Under the pieces are notes generated by a model. The model made no database searches and was not told the origin of the DNA. It saw only the letters and a program-made list of their open reading frames with translations. This document shows positions 46,701 to 60,200 of a stretch of DNA of 64,000 nucleotides, piece by piece; position 1 is the first letter of the stretch; each line of letters opens with the position of its first letter. Origin of the DNA: Trogon surrucura (lineage: Eukaryota; Chordata; Aves; Trogoniformes; Trogonidae); assembly GCA_020746105.1 (NCBI GenBank), contig CM036618.1, positions 91,382,122 to 91,446,121 of the forward strand. The letters are read 5' to 3'. Both the position numbers and the translations under genes were made by a program.

Positions 46701-49700
46701 AGATCCCTCGTCAAGCCCGATGGGCCTGGGCCGAGCTGCTCTCACGTTGGGTTTTGTGGCCAGCTGCAGGTCCAGCTGTGAAGTCTCCCTGCAGCGCCGG
46801 GTGCTGTGGTGTCCAGCGGCCGAGAAGGCTGGGGCCAGGTGGTAGGCACTGGCGGCCTTGGGAGTGCCTTCGGTGAATGTAGGAGGCTGGCTTTTAAAAT
46901 CTTGGGAGTCGGGAGATACAAACAAACAGCCGTGTTAGTCTTTTCACTAGTCTTATCTAAGGAGAGGCAAAGAAAGAGTAGGATAGATAGTCTGAAGTCT
47001 GGATAATGGATAACAGAATGAGAGAGGAAAGAATGATCAGTGGGAAATTAAGCTTCTTGAACAACAGCCTGCTGCCATCTAAAGTGGGCGATTTTACAAC
47101 CTCCCTTGCACTAAATCCAGCGTTCACTAGGTCGCTCAACTCACTGATTTGGCTGAAAAGCACTTTTTAGTTTAGTTTTCTGCCAGATCGGTGGGTTGAA
47201 TCAGCTCAAGGCAAAGCCTAATGTGTGAAAAAAAGGCAGGAGCACATGGCCAAGAGCAGAAAGGAAAAGGTGACTGATTTGATTCATCTGATGGAAGTGT
47301 GCCTTGAGGGTACACCACTAATTGGGACTGTTAGAGATACAAGACACAAAGACACCCTTAACTGATTGCACCCTGTACCTGTATCAGGGAGAATAAGTAT
47401 CTCAGGACTAGTTAAGAAAGAATTATCGAGCTTTGTGGTGTTCCTAGTGTAGATCTGAATGAGAGTAATTCCTACGGGTGGCTCCATATAAGTTAACCCT
47501 TAATGAGAAAGAATCAGCTCAAAGGATTTCATCCTTTGAATCGTACAAATGGAAGATCAAAGAGAAATGAAAGCAATAAAACAGATGCTCAGAAGATAAG
47601 TGGAATAATCACAAATAAAAATTGGAGGTAAAAGCAAAGAAGCAAGAAGTAAAGTGGAGAAAGTCTGTAAAATTTTGAATGCAATGAAGGTGGCCATGAC
47701 CTGGATTCCTTCCTCTTGAACCTAAGTGTGCAGTCAGGGTACTTGGGTATAGGCTTCCCTTAACTTCTGTGGAGAGAAAGGCCCCTTGGAAAGGGGAACA
47801 GATCTCAGAGCTGGATATCAGTAGCTCTCCATCTGGTTCAGGCTGTAGACTGCTGAGTCTTGCTTTTACGTGCCTAGGGTGTACTGACCTCTGCCTATTG
47901 CAAGACATCCTTGTCAGGGAAATTATTTGAGACGGATAATGGATTGTATTAAATGGGAGGTCAGCCCATGTGATCATCATTGTCTCTTTGGTCTTAAAAA
48001 GGGTGACTTTAGTTTCAGCCTTTGGCAAGATGTCCTGCAATCGGTTTTGAACTGAAACAGGAGGATGAGGAGAAAATCACAAAGCTGTGATAGCTTCCCT
48101 GCTTATCTTGGCTGCCTTCTGAAGAGTTGTACTGAACAGCAGTCTGGTGCAGCAAAGAAACTTGATGAGTATTTCTAAACAAACATGAGTTTCTCGGTGC
48201 ATTTTTTCTTATCTCCATCTTTTTTATATATACTTCAATCTCCCTGAGGCAATCTGTGATGGCTCTAAGACCCTAATCAGTGTTTAACAGTAAAGAGTAA
48301 TAAAAATTAGGTCAAACTGAGCTGGAAATCAGCATCGTTATAGGCATTTTAGTTTAAAAAGTCAAGTTACTATTCATTTTCTTTGTAATACCAACTCCTA
48401 AATACTGTGACAAGGTGAATAATACGCACTACGCACAAGCTTCATGTTTTCATTATATTTATCTTTCCGATATAGGGACAGAAGTAGTACATGGGGAGTT
48501 GCAACGTAAAGAAATCACATGATAATTGATTTGTTGCTTAAGCTGAGCCCACAAAATCATGGTAACACTTTTAACAATGTTACTTGTCAGGAAAAATGTC
48601 CTGATTCATTTCAAAAGTATGGTTTCAGTGGTAGTAGTTTTGGACCCACTAATTTTGATAGTTCTGCGTACTTCAGAGAGATGCCATTGTCCATCTTGGC
48701 TAGAAATGCATTTCAGTCAGCTAAGGTAACAAGTGCAAGTTATTAAACAATTGGGTGTTTAACAAAAAAGCAGGTACTTCTCTGTGGAAAAAAAAAATAG
48801 AGGAGAATTCACTCTTCTTAAATTCAAAGAATATTGACCAGGACTAGGACCTTAATAAGAAGCAGAACTTCTTATCACAGGACTACATAAACCGCTTTAA
48901 ATAAAGTCCCTGGCAAGACTATCTTGGTGCACTGTTTTGGTGGTCACACTAGGATGAATACACGCACTTAATTCTGGAGAGAATATCTGACATCTTGGAA
49001 GTGTATTTGTGGTTGGGTTGTGGCAGCCAGGACTGTGGACCCACTGCAATGCCAGGTCTCCCAAGGCTGTGCCTTCCCCATATGAGGCTAGTTGGGCCAT
49101 TTTGGCTTTCTCATTTGGAGCAACAGTAACAACACAGAGCAGAGCGGGCTGGAAATTTCTGACAGAAAATTTCTCCATTGGGAAAAAACCCACAAACTGT
49201 AATTGACAGGTTTCTGAGGAACACACTGGTTGTGACAGAAGCCAGGCAGGATCCCAAGCTGCCTGCTTTCCCTGCAGGCTTACTTGGTTTTCTTTATCAG
49301 CAGTTCACATGCTTTCTGGGCTTCTTGACAGCTCAACGGAGAAGCTACCACGGGTCAGGGAACCAGTGCACCTGAGAGGCAGGGTCAAGATCGAGGCCAC
49401 ATTTCCATTGTAATCCTACTTTGGACAGCAAGTCTTTTCCTGAAATGTGGGAGAGAGATTCTGACTCTCCAGGGGTCCAGTGGAGAGAAGAGCAGTTGGT
49501 CTCCTATTGCAGAGCACCTCAGGCAATGCCAACAGCAGAAAGAGCATCCATCCTTCTCCAGCCCAGAAGCAGCAGCAGCAGAAATAAGGTGCTCTAAGGA
49601 AAAATAAGCGTCCTCTCCTCCTCTTTTTGAGATGCAGAGGCAGAAGGGACCCATCAGCTTTTAATCACTCCATCAGCTACATGGGACGAGTGCTGCTGTG

Positions 49701-52700
49701 CTTTTCCATTCCTGGCACAAAACATTTCCCATGGGGATACAGTTAACGGACATTTAGTCTAGAGCAGTGAGCGAGCAGAGGAGACACAGGGGGCGATTCA
49801 TAGTTGTCCGTGCTGTTCTCAGGCTGAGAAAAGCACTAGCGCACTCAGGCTTCTAGCTCAGCCATACTTAGGTCCTGTTTGAAACTCTCTTTTATAACTG
49901 CTGCACATCTGCCATTTTTAAGCAAGTGGTGAAAGGCTCAACAACCGTTTGGCATGAATATTTTTAGGCTCTCTACCTGCTAGCAACCATACTTCAATAT
50001 AGCTTGGAGCACGTATATTTCATTTACAATAAATGCAATAGATGAGCCAGTCAATGAATGCATCATGTTTCTCCTTCTCTTCAGTGTGCATTAGAAACTG
50101 TTCTACAAGGAATTTAACTTAAGTTCAGAACACGTGATTTCCTGTCAAATCCTGAAGTCTTTAGCCAGGCCCTCATTAAATAAACTGCACAAATATAAAT
50201 CTACCTAACATCAGGGCTTGCTGAATTTAAGTCCTAAGTCTTGCTGAAGCAAACTATTCACGAAAGTTAAACTTGGGCTGCAGCTTTTAATCTGTTTTTC
50301 AAGTCAGAATCCTTACACCTGTGAATTAAGGCTATTATCACTTTATCTTTTCAAGCCTTTTAGTTCTCTTCAGTTTTTCATAGTCAACTGTAATTTATTT
50401 TCCCAGTTAGAGGTATTTTTAGAAGGAACTAGAACAGGACAGCCTTTTAAGGCATCTACTCAAGAGGCAGAATTAAACTTCTCACAATTAAGTGATTTGA
50501 CATAAAATCGTGAAAAACTTGTTAATCTTTGGCTGGTTCCATTTTGGATTGTGGGAAGAGAATGAATATTTTTTAAAAATATGTCTTCTGTACACAGTCT
50601 CTGAAGGTTAAAGATGTATTTTCTTCTTTGTAAGCAAGTCCAAGCTTCTGGCTACAGTCCAGCTGACGTTTTTCTTTGTCTATTAAGGCAATCTCCTACA
50701 CAGTTTACCAGGGGAGGATGAAATTCCTCAAGCCATGTTATAAACATTCATCACTGAAATCATGCTTCCAATAACAAGAACAGCAGACAAAATTTAAGAC
50801 AGCTCTACATTGAGTGTGCTTTGCCGATGGAGACTATAGAATTAGGAATGAACCAGTAAAACCAAAGACCAAATAAGCCAGTTTTCCATCACTAAAAGTT
50901 TTGAGGCTCAGTGAAAGTAGGAAAAACCTGATTCTGTCACTCCAAACGTAAGGCAAAGTAATGCTTAGATATCAAAGGAGAGAGTCTGAGGAAGAATCTT
51001 TTTTCCTCTTTTGAAAAGTCTTGGTTCTTCCCTGTAGCAATACTTGGCAGAGACAACCTGCAAGTATTTCAAATATACATAGCCTTTATTTTCTTCCCTG
51101 GAGAACCTTTTTAAGAGCTCTAAGGGATCTCCCTCTGTCTTTCTCTGGCACAAGTTCTTCCTGAGCAAAGTCTCTAGAGATGACACCTGAAATCAGGGTC
51201 CTTTTGAGACTGTGGCACTGAGTGGGCAGCACTGATTTTAACTAGTCCTGGGGTTCACTGTGGGACTAGGAACAGGCAGTGTTGAAAGCAGTGCCGGCAG
51301 GCTTCTAGTCAGGGAGACTCGCTTTATCAGCTGACCTTCCTGTCTTCATTTTCAGCTGCAGTTTACTCCCTTCTCTGCCAGCCTCCCTAATTAGTGCAGA
51401 GGATTTGCTTGTGTATAGCCCTAATAAATCGTAATCACCTTAGATATAGCGCTTCCCCAGGCTCTGACCTTTGGCTCTCCAACCATGTTGCATGCCAAGT
51501 ACTGGGTGGGAGGACTGGGCAAGGATTTCCTATGTGCTGCCATCACCAGCAACAGGGAACTCAGACTTCCCTTCCTCACTTAGGCCTGTGCTAAGGGCTA
51601 CCACCGTTAATGAATTATTTCCTTTATGAAAGCGTTTCACAAAACTCAGTAGGGATACAGCCAGCAAATGATTGTAACCCTGAACAAATTATTACAGAAC
51701 TTATAAAGTATTTTAAAAGGAAATGAAAACTTTTTAGGGTCTATGTTTTTGTGACAAAACCCATGCAACTTGGTGAAAAGGCGATTTTTTGCTAGAAAAA
51801 TAATCATTTATTGGAGACTCCAGAAAGGTTTCTTAAAATGCTGGTGGCAAGAGGCTGATGGGGTGGGGCTTTGTGGACATACTGTGAGCGTGTGAATACC
51901 AGCCTCTCTACCACTGCAGGCTGTATCTGGTTATCGAAGAGTTACATTTTCTGCAGTGTTGCTGGCAGGTTTCTGGTGTGTGGATCTAGTGAATCTGGGA
52001 GTCCCACCGGGCTGTAACTTATGCAGAAGGCTGCACTGAGTTCTGGCAAGCCCAGGCCTCTGGAATTTAATGGTGCAGTAGAAGGAAACATGCCAAACCA
52101 TCTACCTGAACACATTCCCTCAACACATTCCTCTGTGGTGTTTCTTGGCTGGCTGATTGATCCCTCAGCTCTAGAAGTGAAAAAAATATGGTGCTTGAAG
52201 TTCTCTCATAACCCTTTACGCAGCCTATGTGGCAAAAATACCCCAGAATACTATAAAAGTTCCATTTTCCAAACCCGAGAAAAACCTGAGAAATAATTGT
52301 GTTTTCCTAATATCATTATTTTGATGTATTTTCAGTTAACACTCAAGAATACAAGATGGATGCTCATTTAGATACGCGTATGTCAAAATCACAAGTGCGT
52401 CTTTGGGTTTTTAATTTTTTGTTTTGAGGAAGATATTGCGAAACTTAGACTTTGAATAGTTTGCCTTTTAAAGCAGTCTTACTTAGAAAAAATTTTTTAG
52501 TCTAGTACTACAAATCTAAAACCACAGAGTCATAACCACTCACAATTCTTTCGTCACTGTGGATGATTTGATCAAAATCCTATCAACTGCAAGAGTGCCC
52601 TGTTCTTCTCCCCAGTGGATCTGTATTTATGTGGCTGTTTAAAGCAGATACAAAACTAGTGTGAAATTGTGGTCCTATAGAAACAGGGGAGCTTAGCACA

Positions 52701-52929
52701 AGAAAAGATCCAGCATACAACTAGGAAAGTGTTATGGAGGTCATTTAATTTGTGTTTTCATAGTTTACATATGTAGATGATTACAATCTGTGCTACAGAA
52801 AGTAAAGAGGCTTCTGTGTTTGCCTGCTTGCTGTGTCACAAGAAACAGACTGGGTAAGTTGGGACACGAAAGTCGATCATGTCAGTCAATGGGAAAATGC
52901 AGGACAGATTTCCTGGAAACGATGGAACT
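46701..52929. other. Intergenic DNA without recognised features
   Basis: About 6.2 kb of AT-rich sequence with only short open frames (below 145 codons). No domain, RNA gene or known repeat was identified. Confidence 0.55.
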
Positions 52930-53337
52930 TGTAGAGGAATTTCTTGTGGAGCAGAGGTGCGGTATAACTTTAAAAGTGTGGACAACCCAGCTTAGGCCTA
53001 AACAGAGGCTCTGTCCTTGAAGCTGCCTTGGAACACAGGGAGGAGGAGGTTTTATCTGTTTTGTGAGAGCTTTGCTAGATGCTTGGCTGGAGGTGCTGGC
53101 CCCGGGGGGAGAAGGGGGGGCGAGAGCCGCCTGCATAGCTGAATGGCACTATCCAATAAAACACTGGTGTGTGTAAACCTGTGACTGACCAACTCTGTTA
53201 AGGGGCAGGCGCGGGGACACTGCTTAACTGTATATATTGAGCTGTCCGGAGCAATAAAGGGAGGACGATCTGTAGCCATATTGGTGTGATGGTCGTTGAC
53301 TTGGCTGGCTCTCCGAAGGGACCTTTCTAGAGGAACT
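52924..53337 (+). mobile_element. Solo LTR of an endogenous retrovirus, plus orientation, with 6-bp TSD
   Basis: The 402-bp LTR (52930-53331) begins TGTAGAGGAATTTCTTGTGG. It is flanked by a perfect GGAACT duplication (52924-52929 and 53332-53337). Inside are CCAATAAA at 53154-53161, a TATATATT stretch near 53231, and a polyadenylation signal AATAAA at 53253-53258. A 6-bp duplication fits class II (ERVK-like) avian elements. There are no internal retroviral genes on either side, so this is a recombined solo LTR. The 3' end reads CTAGA rather than the usual CA, probably through mutation. Confidence 0.85.
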
Positions 53338-53682
53338 AATATTTTTTTTTTAATTGTGGAGTATTTCAGATTTGAAGTGTATGGAATTGTGTATTTGTAA
53401 TTCTTTTAGTGACTACCACGAACTTCGAAATTATGTTTATCAGGAGTATTTCTTAGCTCTACGCTAGCTATATACTGAGCAGCAAGTTTTAACAGAGCAG
53501 CAGTCACAACACAATGGTTGACATGCACAACGTGCTGCTGTGCCTATTGCATGCACTGTATAAGCATCAGCTCAGCAAGGAAAGACAGGAATTTGGAAGT
53601 AATTTTACCCTACGTATTTGTGAGCTCTTTCCATTTCTCTTGACCAGACAAGGAAGAAATCCTATTACTAGTTCAACTAGTG
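53338..53682. other. Spacer between the two inverted solo LTRs
   Basis: 345 bp of AT-rich sequence with no similarity to the LTRs and no recognised feature. Confidence 0.7.
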
Positions 53683-54071
53683 ATTGTCAGAAGAAGGGTC
53701 CCTTCAGAGAGCTGGCCAAGTTAACGACCATCACACCAATATGGCTACAAGTCGTCCTCCCTTTATTGCTCCGGACAGCTCAATCTATACAGTTCAGCAG
53801 TGTCCCCGTGCCTGCCCCTTAACAGAGTTGGTCAGTTACAGGTTCACACGCGCCAGCGTTTTATTGGGTAGTGCCATTCCACTATGCAGGCGGCTCTCGC
53901 CACCCCCCTTCTCCCCCTGGCAAGGCTCTTCACAAAACAGATGCACCTCCTCCTCTCCATGCCCCAAGGCAGCTCCAGGGACAGAGCCTTTGTTTAGGCC
54001 TAAGCTGGGTTGTCCAAACCTTTAAAGGGATACCACATCCCTGCTCCACAAAATATTCCTCTACAATTGTC
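53683..54071 (-). mobile_element. Second solo LTR of the same family, minus orientation, with 6-bp TSD
   Basis: The reverse complement of 53689-54065 aligns with the LTR at 52930-53331 over its length, including TGTAGAGGAAT, GGACAACCCAGCTTAGGCCT, CCAATAAAACGCTGG, GAGCTGTCCGGAGCAATAAA and GCCATATTGGTGTGATGGTC. It lacks about 25 bp present in the other copy after CTTTGCTAG. It has its own perfect ATTGTC duplication (53683-53688 and 54066-54071), so it inserted independently. Confidence 0.85.
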
Positions 54072-56317
54072 AACAGTAACTTCTACTGTCCCACAGATTT
54101 ATGTTAAGGTAGTATCACATACATAAAATTTGAGCTCTCTGTTGTTGTCCATAAAGTACATATCCCTTCCAAATGTCCTGTAATACCTCATAAAATTTCA
54201 GTCACAATTCCCTCTATTTCATGGTGATATTGGAGGCAGCAGAGTCCTTAGACTCCCACTGGAGTGGAAGGAGTCCTTTCACTGTCTTCAGTAAGCCTTG
54301 GATGAGACTCTGGCTTGCTTACTGCGGTATTTTGGGATGTCAGTGGTTCCCCTAGACTTCACCCTATCTTCCTTTTGGAAAGCTAATTAGTCTATAGGCC
54401 TTTAGAATGTCAACTGTTGCCTTAGGAGAGATTTTGAGGTTTTTTGTTTGTTTGTTTTAAATCCTGGCATTGGAATATGGGTTGTTCGTAAACTAAGATG
54501 ACCCTCGTGTTTATAGGTCTCTTGGGAAAATGGAATCACAAATCTTCAATAAAATCTAATCAGCATTTTAAATTGCTCACAGACATCAGAGTTTAACTAA
54601 ACACAGAAAATACCCTGGTGTTCCACCCCACAGGGTCTTATCGCAGTCAGTTTGGCTTCGATACTACAAAAACATCCTCAGCTCTTCAAATATGCCAATA
54701 AACTTCCCCTGAGAGGCAGACTTCAGCAAATAAAGCCCTTCACTCATGCTACATCACTGACGTTTGCTTGCTGGATTCTGGATGAAAGAGTCAAAACTTT
54801 CTCCACTGAACCAACAGTCTGCTGGAGGCACTTAAACAGCTGCGAGCATGGAAAGGCAGAGCAGTTGAAACCATAAAGATAGGATTCGGGACAAGGTGAT
54901 GTCACAGCCTGGCATCCAACATTTTTCGTGTGCAAACAGGAAAACCTTCAAACTCCAGAATCCTTCCAGCAGCCAAGCAGTGCTGCTGTAACATGAATGT
55001 CACTGGGGAGTTTTTTAATAGGCTTGCTATAGTGAGCCAAACTGAGGTCTTCAGAGAGTTCCGGGCTAAGTGGAATATGCACATCTGGGAACTAAACCAA
55101 ACCAATACTGATACTTTAATTGCACAAGGTTTTCACTTGCTGTCACATATAAAGGCGGTCATACATTGGTTTAGTTCTTTTTACAGGTTCCCAGTGATTC
55201 CCCAAACAATTGTATTTTACATGGATATATACAGAATAAAAAGCTTCATTGATGGATATCAGATGATAGCATCAGTAACCAAAATGAAAGCAAATTGGTC
55301 CCTAAGGTAATATATTATTTTCCTGTGAGTAAGTGTAAGCTAGAGAAAGTAGTATGTTACTAGCCCCTCCTTCTGAGGTGATAAAAAGGTGGTTGAATAT
55401 ATCCACAGTGTAATGATATTCAGATGGGATGCTGGGAAACAGAACTGTTTAGGAATGAGCAATTAGTTCAAAGAAAGGAAACATAAAAATGAGGTTAGAA
55501 ATGTAGAGAACATTTTGGAAACTGCATTTATTTTCTATTAGAAGTTTTATCTTGAGAAATAAATATTTTCTTTTTTAAAGCACTATACTTGGAATTGACT
55601 AATAAAGCAATAGTTCAGTCTAAGGACAGCAGCTATTAAATTTTCAATAAAGGTGTAATTACAAATACATATCAGCTATGAGAGGCTAAAAAAATAAATA
55701 TATGACAATAACAACAAACTGATTAATGTTTTTGGAGAAGGAGAGCTCTGGCCCCACCACAAGACGCAAAGAACTTCAGAAGTGGATATACGCTGTGCCC
55801 AGCGCTCTCTCCTTTTCACTTGCACCCTGTGCTGTCCGTGACACAGGTGACATTCTGCCATTATTCCTTGTTTATAAATCATCAAAAAATACTTGAAAAT
55901 TACATTGATTTTACCTTTAGTTTAAAACTGCAGCTGTGTTTACTACTTATCACCAGAGAAGATGATTTGAGGGATTAGTGAGCATATGCCTTATGGCATC
56001 TGGCTTTCAAATGTCTTATGGTCTTTGAAGGGCATAACCAACCTAAGTCTTTCAATAATTCTATGAAAATTTCCAATTATAAATAAAGTTTGAGAAATGT
56101 CTGGACAACTTATCAATGATCATTACATTTACAAAGCTATTGAATTGTGGAAGACCTCAGGATTTGTGCTAACCTGCATTTGTTATTAGAGCATATACCA
56201 CGTGTCCCTGGACTTGCTGAATCTGTTTATACCCAAATCCAATCATTGCACCCTTGTGTGGTCTCCTGACTAGTTCAGCCTAGGGCTGACTTACTATTCT
56301 GTAGTGGAGCATAGGAG
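54072..56317. other. Intergenic DNA without recognised features
   Basis: 2.2 kb. A plus-strand frame at 54930-55310 (126 codons) has no family resemblance or clear exon signals. Nothing else was seen. Confidence 0.55.
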
Positions 56318-56363
56318 ATGGTGGAGTCACCATCCCTGGAGATGTTCAAAAACCATATAGACG
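56318..56363 (+). mobile_element. CR1 LINE fragment, 5' piece of a split copy
   Basis: GAGATGGTGGAGTCACCATC, CCTGGAGATGTTCAAAAAC and CATATAGACG match the CR1 3' region. The match stops abruptly at 56363 and resumes at 57144. Confidence 0.85.
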
Positions 56364-57143
56364 ACTCCTGATTTTAGCTAAAAACCCCAATTCTGTTTAG
56401 TCATTTTTACTTTCCAGTTTAGTGTCTTCTAAAAGGCTGCACGTTCTGAAGTCAGCAGCATGTTTTTGCAGACAGTGTGTGCTACTGGCAGTGAAAACAC
56501 CTGATGTTTGCAGTTACTGCCTGGCACTTGGATGCAGAAAGGCTCTTGCTGATACTTATTCCTATAGTGACCAAGGCCACCGCTGGCTCTTGTGTGCCAC
56601 GCTGGGGGTGCCAAGTAGTAAGAGGGGTCACAAGGAAGTAGAACGTTGAACCTCTAGGGGGGTAATAGACAGGACAGGTGACCAACAAGACTGTTCCATT
56701 CCATATATGTCTTATTTAGTATAAGTTGAGTGATCATGAGAGTTTCTGTCCGTTTTCTGCAGTGGCCGGTATCCAGGGAGGACTCCGTCCAATTTCCTGA
56801 TTTTGATCCAGATCCTGAGTTCCCAAATGCAGCTCCCTGTATCCAGCTCCCACCACCACTGAGCCTGGGGCTTGCCCCATGCCGCCTGCTCTGCAGCATC
56901 AGTGGAGATTGATATCGGGGCAAGTCAGGTTCAATATCAGGCTTATATATATTTGTATATAGTTCTTTATTTTTGTCATTTCACTATTATTTCCATTATT
57001 GTTTCATTAAAGCTATTCTAGCTCTTCTTCCCTAATCTGGAAGTCTCTCTGCCTCATTCCCTTCTCCTTCTCATTTTGGGGGGAGAGGGGGTTAGAGAGC
57101 ATCTGTCTGCGTTTAGTGGCCAGCCCAGACCTAACCCATAACA
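56364..57143 (+). mobile_element. LTR-like insertion splitting a CR1 copy
   Basis: The 780-bp insert lies between two adjacent CR1 segments, with the trinucleotide ACG present at both junctions. Its right half has the form of an avian ERVL-type LTR: TATA-like TTATATATATTTG (56942-56954), TTTCATTAAAG (57002-57012), a CT-rich stretch, GGGGGGAGAGGGGGTTAG, and a terminal CCAGCCCAGACCTAACCC followed by ATAACA. No reading frame for retroviral proteins is present. The left half (to about 56640) was not recognised and may be part of the LTR or a separate insertion. No clear longer target duplication was found. Confidence 0.55.
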
Positions 57144-57271
57144 ACGTGTCGCTTTGGGACATGTTTTAGTCGTCATGGCAGTTGGGTTGCCAGGTAGACC
57201 TGCTGATCTTAGAACCCTTTCCAACCTTAATGTTTCTTTGATTCTTTAACCTATGATTCTTTGATTCTGTG
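57144..57271 (+). mobile_element. CR1 LINE fragment, 3' piece of the split copy
   Basis: It resumes at ACGTGTCGCTTTGGGACATG and ends with GATTCTTTAACCTATGATTC and TTTGATTCTGTG, the normal CR1 3' tail. It is collinear with 56318-56363. Confidence 0.88.
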
Positions 57272-60200
57272 CCCTAGGCCGCTGGCACTCACCTGGAAGC
57301 CCAGACCATCAGGGTCAGTTTCAGTTACCAGGCAAATCTGGGTTTCTCATACATGATGCTCAGTCAGCAGAGTTTAGTGATAACTTACTTAGGTGGAAGC
57401 AAGTTCAGAGAGGTATTTAACAGGAGTCTTTCTGACTTGCCAGTTTGCGGGGAGTCTGGTGTTGGCAGAAGGAAAAAAGAATACAACAAATTCAGAAGAA
57501 AAAAACCTAATGGATCACTTCTTCTGGTGCTAGCTCTTACAAACTAGAGCCAAAGACACAGCGATGACAAAATTATATCAGGAGAATACATCTAGAGTTG
57601 GGTATTTTGGGGACTTGCAGAACTCTGAATGTGCTCTAAGGATTTGTGGAGCTCGCACACACTCAAGTGCAATGGCAGAGATGATTAAAACTGCCTCTAA
57701 AGGTTGTACTGGGATATTGCTGCCTGGGCTTGTGACATCTCTAATGGTGTTTTTTTTGACTAACAGCACAATTTCTCGTTCATTCATGCAGAAGAATTTC
57801 AGTTCCCTACTACCAAAGGGACTGATTGAGACCCCCACCTGCCACTTCAGCTACTGGAATTCAGCCCTCAGATCCCCAAATGGCTGTTCCAATGCACGTG
57901 CCCAGGGAGACACCAGAGTTGTCTGCTTGCCTAAATTACTGCCTCAGCATGTCGTAACTACTGACGCATGGATGTGTCCCTGCTGTTACATGTTTAAGCC
58001 CTTCTTAAATAAGCTCTTAGCAGATCTACCTTGCCTGCAGGTCTGCTTCTCCAGACATTTGCTGTTTGTACTGTCACAGGGTCTGACACACAGTGTTCCT
58101 GGCAAAGGTGTTTCCTCTTGATTAATCTAACTAGTGAAACCTCTGGAAGACAGGAGATCCTGCTGCCTGCAAAAAAAGAGACATTCAGGATATGTAGAAA
58201 AATCAGCACTTTTCTCATAAAGGGGAAGACAGTACCCTCTTCTTATGAAAAGGGACTGACTTGCTTTTGGTACCTGTGCTTAGGAAAAGGCACTTGGTGG
58301 TGCCTATTGAGATGTAAATCAGCCAGCATGAAGTTAGGTCCACACCTACCCCAGAGACTTGTTTTGCCCCTCAGCACCTTCCACTGGCTTCACAATAAGC
58401 ATTTCAACTTCCACAAGACTCCAAGGACTCCTTACAGTGCCTGACAAGGTACCCAGATACTAATTGGGTGCGCGTCACACAGGACACAAAAGGTAGGGGG
58501 AACTGGGGGAGAGCAGAGCACCCCTCTCAGCTCGACTGACAGCCTGAGTTACAAACCTGAAATGCACGCTTTGCAAGAGACAGGTTTCCTTCCTGCATCA
58601 CTGGAATAAAGACTTCCTTAGCAAAGGATTGCATTTAATGAAAGCACTTGCTAGGGCTGTGGTGTGCACACCATAATGAGTAAATGCAGCCTTTTGCATG
58701 TACATGTGTGTGATATTTATCAAAGTGCACAGTGGCTGAGCCTCAAAAAAGGTCCACTGCAATTCCTTTAGCCCAGGTGAAGTTATAACAGCCAGTGTTA
58801 ATAGAGAATTTCACTACGCTTGTTCTCCCAGGCAGCAACAGACAGAGGCAGCGTATCACAACCCTTCTGTCATGCAGGAAAATACTCCTTTTTTTAGAAG
58901 TCAAAATCAGTACTTTCTTTCCTCTTCCTTTGTCTTCTGTAGGGACAGGCTTACGTGTAGAAGTTCTTGAGATGTTTGGATCCTGGAGGCTGGATCAGGC
59001 CCATTGTGGGGCCTCCTGAGAGGAGTTTCTCTTCAGCTTCTTATAAAAATCTTGTCAGCCTGAGAGGGTATGTCAGTGAGTTGCCTGTCTCAGCTGAATT
59101 CCTCTCTTTCCTCTTCTCCATTCTGGGGTTATAGCATATTTCCTAAAAAGATGCTATTTGCTTTATTTTTTAAATGGTCTACATCACGTGTGACATGACC
59201 GTTCACAGAGCTCAGGACTAACCTGCAAATCAGGTGCCCCCACGTGTGTGTGCAAATACTGATCCCATTCACACCTGGAGAATATTTGTCATGCTCAAGA
59301 CAGATACATGCATGTTTCTGGAAAACCTGGCTTTTCATCTTTTCCAAATTGTGGACAGTAAGCATCAAAAAAAAAGCTTCAGCCTATGCTTACTGAGCCA
59401 CTACCTCAGAAATGATTTGTAGGTCAGTTTGTGTACTGTCCATACAGTCTCAGGGCTTTGTAGATGGAAGGAACCCTGGACTTACCAACTGGCATTACGT
59501 GCCATGGTGGGTTTGTGATGTTGGGTTAACCTTCAAAGAAACTGGACTGAAATCAAGTAACTATTTTCATTACAGCCTCCACCTTGACTGACATCACAGT
59601 CTCACATAATAAACAAGAGCCCTGTCCGTTAAACACTTCCAAGTTTTATGTTTTAATGAAGTTTTCAGTTTATGTACAGATTTTGGTGAAAATCCGCTTT
59701 GAAAAAATTACACTGTGAGGGCCTTTATGTTTGTGGGTTTCCCCTTCCCTTGATCATATTTTATTTTGTTCTGTTTTCCTTACTAATTTTGCCAAAACTA
59801 GCTTATTCAGGGTTTCGTTTGCTTTGCTCCCAGGTTTCTACTTCTAACTTTGATTTTTAAAGGTTATAAAATTTGGACTCAAGAATAAATGTCTCAGGTT
59901 TTCAAAGCCAGAGTAATTTGCTTTAGCGAGCTGGTGTATTGCACCTGTATCAGCTTAGTGGCACAAAACTTCTTTAGGGAATTTTTCATTAGAGATTTTT
60001 CATTTTCTTTTCATTCAGACATCAGAAGGAGAGCCTAGCCAAGAACTGAAAAGATTGATTAAATAGTTTTACTAATAATACTGAGGCGAAATGGGCTGCA
60101 TAAAGGATTTGCTTGCTGTGCGGTTGGCCCGTGTGAATGCTCAACCATTATTACCAAAATTCTTCATGCTTGTGTTCAGCACTTAGTGTGTGAAAAAAAA

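Noticed and set aside
45375-46925. Open frames up to 226 codons on both strands in the second CpG island
   Set aside because: Same compositional artefact, with no family resemblance and no codon-use signal favouring one frame.
52924-54071. Single fold-back transposon with long terminal inverted repeats
   Set aside because: Each arm has its own different 6-bp target duplication and LTR-type signals, so two separate solo LTRs explain it better.
57564-58121. 185-codon plus-strand open frame
   Set aside because: No recognisable domain, no homologous family, and mixed residue composition without structure. It is within chance expectation for 64 kb read in six frames.
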